A DNA stretch of 64,000 bases, taken from contig JAULSU010000003.1 of assembly GCA_030512335.1 (NCBI GenBank), positions 3,596,001 to 3,660,000 on the forward strand, given 5' to 3'. Under the pieces are notes generated by a model, which saw nothing but the letters and a program-made list of their open reading frames with translations, did not search any database and was not told the origin of the DNA. The position numbers and the translations under genes were made by a program. The DNA comes from Immersiella caudata (lineage: Eukaryota; Ascomycota; Sordariomycetes; Sordariales; Lasiosphaeriaceae). Below, in pieces: positions 58,601-64,000 of this stretch. Position 1 is the first letter of the stretch, and every line of letters begins with the position of its first letter.

Positions 58601-61600
58601 GGCCCGACGAACCCAATCAAATTGACGTCTGGCAATGTTTGAAACCTCAGATTAGCGTGCATATTTCTAGTTCGATGCGAGTTGGCTGCGTTCGGATGAC
58701 GAAGCACGATGGTTGGTCGAAATTTGCTTTCGCGAATTGGGAGAGCCGGACATTGCGGTAGATTCCACTCTCTTCTTCCTCTTGTTTGACGTGTCCCAAA
58801 CATCGCTATTACGCCATCGCTCCACGATCAGCGGCGCATGCGGTGGGAGCCTCTTGCGTAAAGCGCCTGCTTCAGGCTTCCGTCAGCACTCCCCGCCAGC
58901 TAGCCGGAGCTGGGAAGCCCCGTAGATCGAAATCTACCTTGTCCCAGATTTCAACATGCACATTTTGGCTTTTCCATCTGCCAGCAGCAGTTTTCTCTGA
59001 ACTTGAAACAGACTAACGCCAGTTATAAGGGCAAAAGCATTATACAACCTAGCGTTCATATCCCGGTCGCTCCATCTACAGCAAAGTTTCAGAATTACGA
59101 ACGACAAGCGTTACCCCAGAACCAGAAAACCGCAAGACAAAGGCTCGTCTTGGCGGAGCAAACCCTGGCACAAACATTATATAAATATATATGCGCCCAC
59201 CTTACGCAGAGCGTAATCTGCGGCGGGGAAACGCAGCGTCTGCTGGATTAGATCAAAAGTTACCTTCGTGGTCCCAACTTTCTTACCAAGTGCAAAGGAT
59301 GGGATGTTTCAGAATCAAACTGTCCACGCAATCATCACCCCTCTTCCATGTCCGTCAGCTCAGATGAGAGCTGCCGTCGCCGCGAGCGGGAATGAGGAAC
59401 AGAAAAGCGGTATGCAGAGCGCCGGGTCAGCGATGCGATGAGGGTTACTATTTGCTGGGACGGCGGCGCGAGCAGCCATTCACAAGGCGCGCGGGGTTTT
59501 GTCCGGGCCGGGTGCTGCGCACGCAGTACTGCTGTGCGCAGGTACAGGATGTACATGCCGGTGAATGGGTGTGTGATATCGCATTCTCGTTCGCTTTCGG
59601 ACGCCACGTACATGGGGAGAAGGTGAGAGGAGAGGGGTGAAGGGCCTTGGGCGGCTTTGCTTGCAGTCGACACATCTTTTTCCCACCCCCACCATCTCCG
59701 GCGTCCCGGGACGCCTCCGCTCGGCTGGGCTTGCTTGCGTGATTGTGAGGCCCGGAGAGAGATGATGTGTACCCTATCCGGGGGTAGGACACCATCGCCG
59801 GCAAGATTCGGCGACGGGCGGTAGTGGAACTGTGCCGGTCTAGAGTGGTGTGCCCGTCCTAGGTATGCTGCCCCTCCTCAAAGCGAGAGGCCGTGGCTGC
59901 GGGCAGCCAAGTGGGGGTGGGGCCGCGGAAGAATATTGAGAGGGAACTTTTTGCTTCACGTATCGCCGGTTTGCGCTGCAGATGTTGAAGTCGGCTGGCT
60001 GCAGCACAGGAGGTTGGGAGACTCGAATAGAGAGTGTGTGGTGGGCCACTTTATCTCGCAGGACTCCATTCCATGGCTTTCGCTTTCGTAGCAATGCATT
60101 CCGGCACTGTCGTTGTCTTTTCTGGGGTCAGAGCGACGCAACACTCGCAATACCGCGAGCAGGCGACCATCCATTTCTCGTTTCTCGTTTCTCGTCTTGG
60201 GACGTAACCGTACAACCTCCTTCCCCGTGCTTAGTAACGCAGGGACTCAGACGGCTGGAACCCAGGGAGACACTAAAAATCATTCCACATTCTCGGGTAG
60301 ACTTTTCTCGTGCAAGCAGTGTGCAGTGACTGCTAACGGCGCCTAGGTCGTGGCTCTGGATGAGGTGTTGTTTGTCGTCAGCTTGACTAGGAGGTTGGGC
60401 TACCTCTCGGGTTGTTGGAATACGAGAACGGTCGGTTTTAGGATTCTGATCATCTCCATCCCATGTGGGTCTCGAAGTGTCGTCTGGTCTGACTGACTTT
60501 GGCAGAGGCTTCGTGGTGCGCTCGGAGCGCACATCGGGTCTTTGCTGCGGCGGTGGACTGGCTTGATCGGCCTGATTCTGCGTATGATCGCATCCCCGTG
60601 TTGCACGCTTATCTTTCCTGCTGCACTACTTTCGTGCCAGGTCCACCTGTGCGAGGTTGCGAGTGTCGTCGAGTGGTCTGAAAACTCACCAGCAGGTACT
60701 CGTAATAGTTTATCACACCTTGCAACTTCGTCTCCCGATGAAGGAAAGGGAGTAAGGCAGGGAGACATGGATGTTCGGGTGCCATCCGAGACGATTTATC
60801 TCCCTCCCAATATGCCAAGGCAAAGCGTGCCTTGGAAGGGGCAGGCGGCTTCCATGAATCGGAGCGGCACCAAAGGTTTCAAAGCCAAGGTTTCGTTCGA
60901 GAAAAGAAAACAAAGTCTTGTCAAGAAGATAATATTACCGCGGCGTTATATGTCAGGTTTCGGAATCGTGAGTCGTCGAAGCGAGTTGAGAGGTTGCGTT
61001 AGTGTGCACAGTGTCGGCGACGGAGCCAGGCAGGGGGCTTGTAACGGCGTGCTCCACAAGCACTCGCACTGTTAGCGGCCCCCACTCTAGCAATCCTTAC
61101 GTCAGCACAGCGGATCAACAGCAGTTGATAGATCTTGTCAAGGGTCCTACAGAGTGCCCGGTTCAGCCTCATCCAAACTTCAGCCTCACAACCCTGCTTC
61201 CAATGTGACAAATGCCCGTCGAGTTGGTTTGAACCGTTTGTTTCTTTTTTTTTTTTCATTTGTTGATTTTAGGTTGGTTTCCTGGACGCGTTGTTTGACG
61301 CCCCGGCGGCCGCAAACGCGCATACGTACCTATTTTTTGCTTTACGGATGAAAATGAGACAACACCTGACACTAGTTGTGGCCATGTGTCTTGGTTCGGC
61401 GTTATGTCAAACACAACAAACAGCAGGGTCTCTTGTGCGATCACCCGTCTTCCATGTCGTCGGGTCAATTTCGTGAACAACATTGATCATTATTAGTCCT
61501 CGTAAGCTGCCCAATCCCGAAGCCATTGATGCCAAGACCAGAATCCAAACCGACCAGCCAGCCGATAGCGGCAAACAATGCAAATGATTAGGTACTCAAT

Positions 61601-61655
61601 CCCGATAGTTTCAGAGTATCATATCTGTACAGTCATATCTCATGTTCCCCCTTTT
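55618..61655. other. Gene-poor 6-kb region
   Basis: The largest stretch without a supportable gene. Open frames up to about 200 codons occur on both strands (57966-58574 plus, 56626-57198 plus, 55761-56528 minus) but none carries a recognisable domain, and opposite-strand frames overlap with similar lengths, as in random GC-rich sequence. There is AT-rich DNA at 59159-59190, three copies of the heptamer TTTCTCG at about 60175-60195, and a T-run at 61240-61255. It may hold long regulatory DNA for the Bni4-like gene, non-coding transcripts, or fully decayed sequence. Confidence 0.5.
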
Positions 61656-62432
61656 TCAGTTTGCCACCAGCTTGCTGACGATGAAATCCAGAGCATCACT
61701 GCCGAACTGGAAGCCGTACCCCTGGTGGGTGTCGGGGTCATCGCCGTTGCTGCAAAATGGATCCGGCGACTCGCAGTAAGACTGGATTCTGTCATCGAAC
61801 TCGGGACACTCAAAATCGGCAGGACGCGCCGCAAACTAAATTCCCGATGGAGGTCAGCAAAGTCTCATCTGATCACCGAGCGGCGCCGGAAACAGAGATC
61901 AACTCACACCACCCGCGGTAGCATTACCGACGTTGAACGAAAGACCCGGGACAAAGCGTGGATTTCCCATCAAGATGATAGCAGCCGTGTTGTTGGCCGT
62001 CGCCTTCGATACTAGAGATGTCGCTGATTCGAGCTGCGGCAGGTCTGGCCCGCCGCAAAAGGCGTCGTCCATAATCTGGGCTCCTTGTGAATAGCCATGC
62101 ATGATGATGATCGACTGAGGACAACGAGCAGAAAAGGCTGCAGTCTGCTTGATCACGGCGAGAATGCCCTGGCCAACGCTTCGGCTGTAAAGCTCGTCAC
62201 CGGCCGCTGGGTAAACAATCTCTTCGGCCACGGTCCCCGGGAATCGCTTCTGGACGAGCTCCACGAGAGTGATGGCGGACCCGAACCCTTGCGGTGTGGT
62301 TGTTTCTCTGGCGCCAAAGATCTGGATTTGCGGGCAGTTGCCGGCCCGCTGGCCTCCTCCTCGACTCTGGGCGACCGCGCTGGCTACATGCCACACACAG
62401 ATATTGAGTAAAGAGAGTAACAGCATCATCAT
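61656..62432 (-). CDS. Secreted cutinase (carbohydrate esterase family 5)
   Basis: Two exons (62432-61908, 61835-61656) give 234 residues. The ATG at 62432 opens a clear signal peptide, MMMLLLSLLNICVWHVASAV, cut near AVA-Q. The mature enzyme starts about GNCPQIQIFGARETTTPQGF. The nucleophile elbow is IIIMHGYSQGAQIMDDAFCG (Ser115); intron 1 joins GNATAGG|FAARPADFECPEF; Asp200 is in CESPDPFC and His212 in PDTHQGYGFQFG, completing the catalytic triad. Paired cysteines fit the two usual disulfides. Members hydrolyse cutin polyester or act as acetylxylan esterases, and the sequence alone does not decide which. It lies alone next to gene-poor DNA. Confidence 0.94.
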
Positions 62433-64000
62433 TGTTGTCCAGCTGGGTGGAGCATGATGTGTTTGGTGGAAACGAGAGATAAGAAAGAGGGTATGGTCCG
62501 AACTCCAATCAACAAGGCGAGTATCAGGGTCCAGGGGTCTTGATAACCCTTTAAACAACTCACATCATCTCCGCGTTGAGATTTCCCAGACGTCGGGCAT
62601 CTTTCTACTACCCCGTGATAGCGAGCACTGACACAACAGGGGGAGAACGTGGCCCGAACATGGGACGATGGGAAGATCTGTCGCACATGAACCGCAAGAT
62701 CATCGCCACCCGACAGAAACGTTTGGCGCGTTCGCAGGCAAAGCCGGCCGCTCAGTGGACGAGTGTGCGTAGTTGCTGTGGTCGGACCGAACGCCGCGGC
62801 GTATTCACCCGGTGTCGGATCCCCTGATCGTCGGCCATCGCATGAAAGATCCGAGTCGCAGAGCGCCGGCCGGCGTTCGATGCGTTTAGCCGCGGAGCAC
62901 CGGGTGGCTTTTGACAGGTGCAGGGTCTTTAGCCACGATGACAGAAGCTTGTCTTGTTTGCAATGTTCTGGATCGTTTGCTGAGATGCGATGGCTGATAC
63001 CAACAGAAACATTGACCCCCAATGCAAAAAATACGGACGCCCCAATGGAAAACCCCAAATTCTTCACTGGCAAGTCGGAATGTTACCAAGGGACGGAAAT
63101 GTCGTTGGCCGATTACCGTTACATGCAGCATGCGCGCTATGAAGAGCCCCAACGTTGAGTTCAGGTACAAGCTGCAGGTGACTCTCAATTGGGGAATCAA
63201 CATCCATCGCGCGATTCACTCATCGTGCCCCTGAATTTGATCAACGTGACCCGGAGATCTCAAACCGCCCCCGCACGGCGCAGCATTTGTCACTTCACAA
63301 CAATAAACTCGTCTTGGTGGATGGGTTGACCATCTCTTACGGTTGGCAATTCAAACCATCAGCCACTTACGGCATTAGAAACGGTTCTCAAGTGTTCCAC
63401 CAGAAGAGCTAGGAATGGCATGTGTGGCAGAGGAGCCGTGTAACCAATCCACGAGTCTTCATTGCACTTGGGTAGGTAAATCAACAAATATCAAGTAGTC
63501 CAAGAGCTACAGCACGATAAGACGTCGGAATATCAAGCCCGAGCCATCACTCAATGTGGATTACATCACACATCCCAAACTCAACGCACATACCCACCTG
63601 CTCACCCATCCCCATCTGCGCAACTATCGCCGCGGGATCACGGCTTGAACCCGTGTCTTGATATGATCGTCGTTTCAAGCCTCTGCGCCTGATACAAGTC
63701 CCCTGATCCATGCCTCCCGCTGCGATATGACACAATATCCGAATCCTTCAACTTCCATACCCCATCAGTCATCAAGTATCTAGGAGATCATCTCTAGGAC
63801 CGAGCTGAGAGAGCTCTCGGGCGAAATCATGCCGAAAATGATGAATGGCTGGCGAGTAGTTCTTTGAGATGCCGCTGAGCCGAGGGTAAGTCTTCAACGG
63901 CGTTCTGACACCCGACAGGAATATCATTAACGGTAGAATATCGCCGTATATTCTCTCGCCAGCCATTCTGGCTGCACACTGCTCCCGAAGGTCCGATGAC
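62433..64000. other. Cutinase upstream region to right window edge; possible partial gene at the edge
   Basis: No gene I can support with confidence. At 63772-64000 the minus strand has two overlapping open frames that both run off the right edge: one ends LKELLASHSSFSA just after 63830, the other reads MAGERIYGDILPLMIF to 63772. Either could be the 3' end of a gene starting beyond the window, but no family is recognisable. 62560-63300 shows only shadows. Confidence 0.35.

Noticed and set aside
57966..58761. Overlapping plus-strand frames of 180-200 codons
   Set aside because: No recognisable family, no splice links, and comparable frames on other strands; kept as non-coding.

Overview
The window is nuclear DNA of a filamentous ascomycete (Pezizomycotina, most likely a Sordariomycete). 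Evidence for this: genes carry short 46-170 bp introns with GTRNGT donors and CTRAC branch sites, orthologues of fungal-specific families are present (Stb3, Bni4-like, Gfd2/YDR514C-like, DUF3602/Par32-like, cutinase, GH71), and both strands are used without operons. Exon models were built by hand from splice signals. For every spliced coding gene the summed exon lengths are a multiple of three, but the models rest on sequence reading only.

Layout. 1-546 (-) is a decayed GH71 alpha-1,3-glucanase running off the left edge. 1841-2825 (-) dienelactone hydrolase. 4661-5731 (-) Stb3-like Sin3-binding protein. 8624-10962 (-) DNA topoisomerase III, divergent from 11670-12833 (+) DUF1295 membrane reductase. 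14233-14775 (+) small unknown protein. 15260-15975 (-) TMEM205-like membrane protein, divergent from 16421-18897 (+) Ku80. 19684-21739 (+) Gfd2-like DEDDh nuclease-fold protein, convergent with 22151-22632 (-) Pam18/Tim14. 23100-23810 (-) Par32-like DUF3602 protein. 28443-30070 (+) single C2H2 zinc-finger protein. 31114-32506 (+) unknown multispan membrane protein. 34687-35440 (+) bactofilin-like beta-helix protein. 36546-39204 (+) ING-family PHD protein. 39769-40273 (+) SnoaL/NTF2-like protein. 41432-45000 (+) BCAS3-like WD40 protein, convergent with 45586-46096 (-) Dpm2. 46527-49424 (+) Cwc22 splicing factor, convergent with 49911-51622 (-) Dus1. 52835-55617 (-) Bni4-like protein. 61656-62432 (-) cutinase.

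The genes are mostly housekeeping: genome maintenance (Top3, Ku80), chromatin and transcription (Stb3, ING protein, C2H2 protein), RNA processing and modification (Cwc22, Dus1, Gfd2-like), mitochondrial import (Pam18), ER mannosylation (Dpm2), cell polarity/septum (Bni4-like) and membrane traffic (BCAS3-like). They do not form an obvious pathway or secondary-metabolite cluster. The two plant-biomass or cell-wall enzymes (GH71 relic, cutinase) lie at the two ends, next to gene-poor DNA.

The most interesting items are the bactofilin-like gene (a fold best known from bacterial cytoskeleton), the GH71 pseudogene (internal deletion plus a TGG-to-TAG change of the RIP type), an RGG box inserted within topoisomerase III, retained nuclease residues in the Gfd2-like protein, and very small first coding exons (3 nt in DPM2, 7 nt in the BCAS3-like gene) that automatic annotation would miss. 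Two gene-poor stretches (about 23.8-28.4 kb and 55.6-61.7 kb) hold nothing I can support as coding. No rRNA, tRNA, CRISPR or intact transposon was seen.
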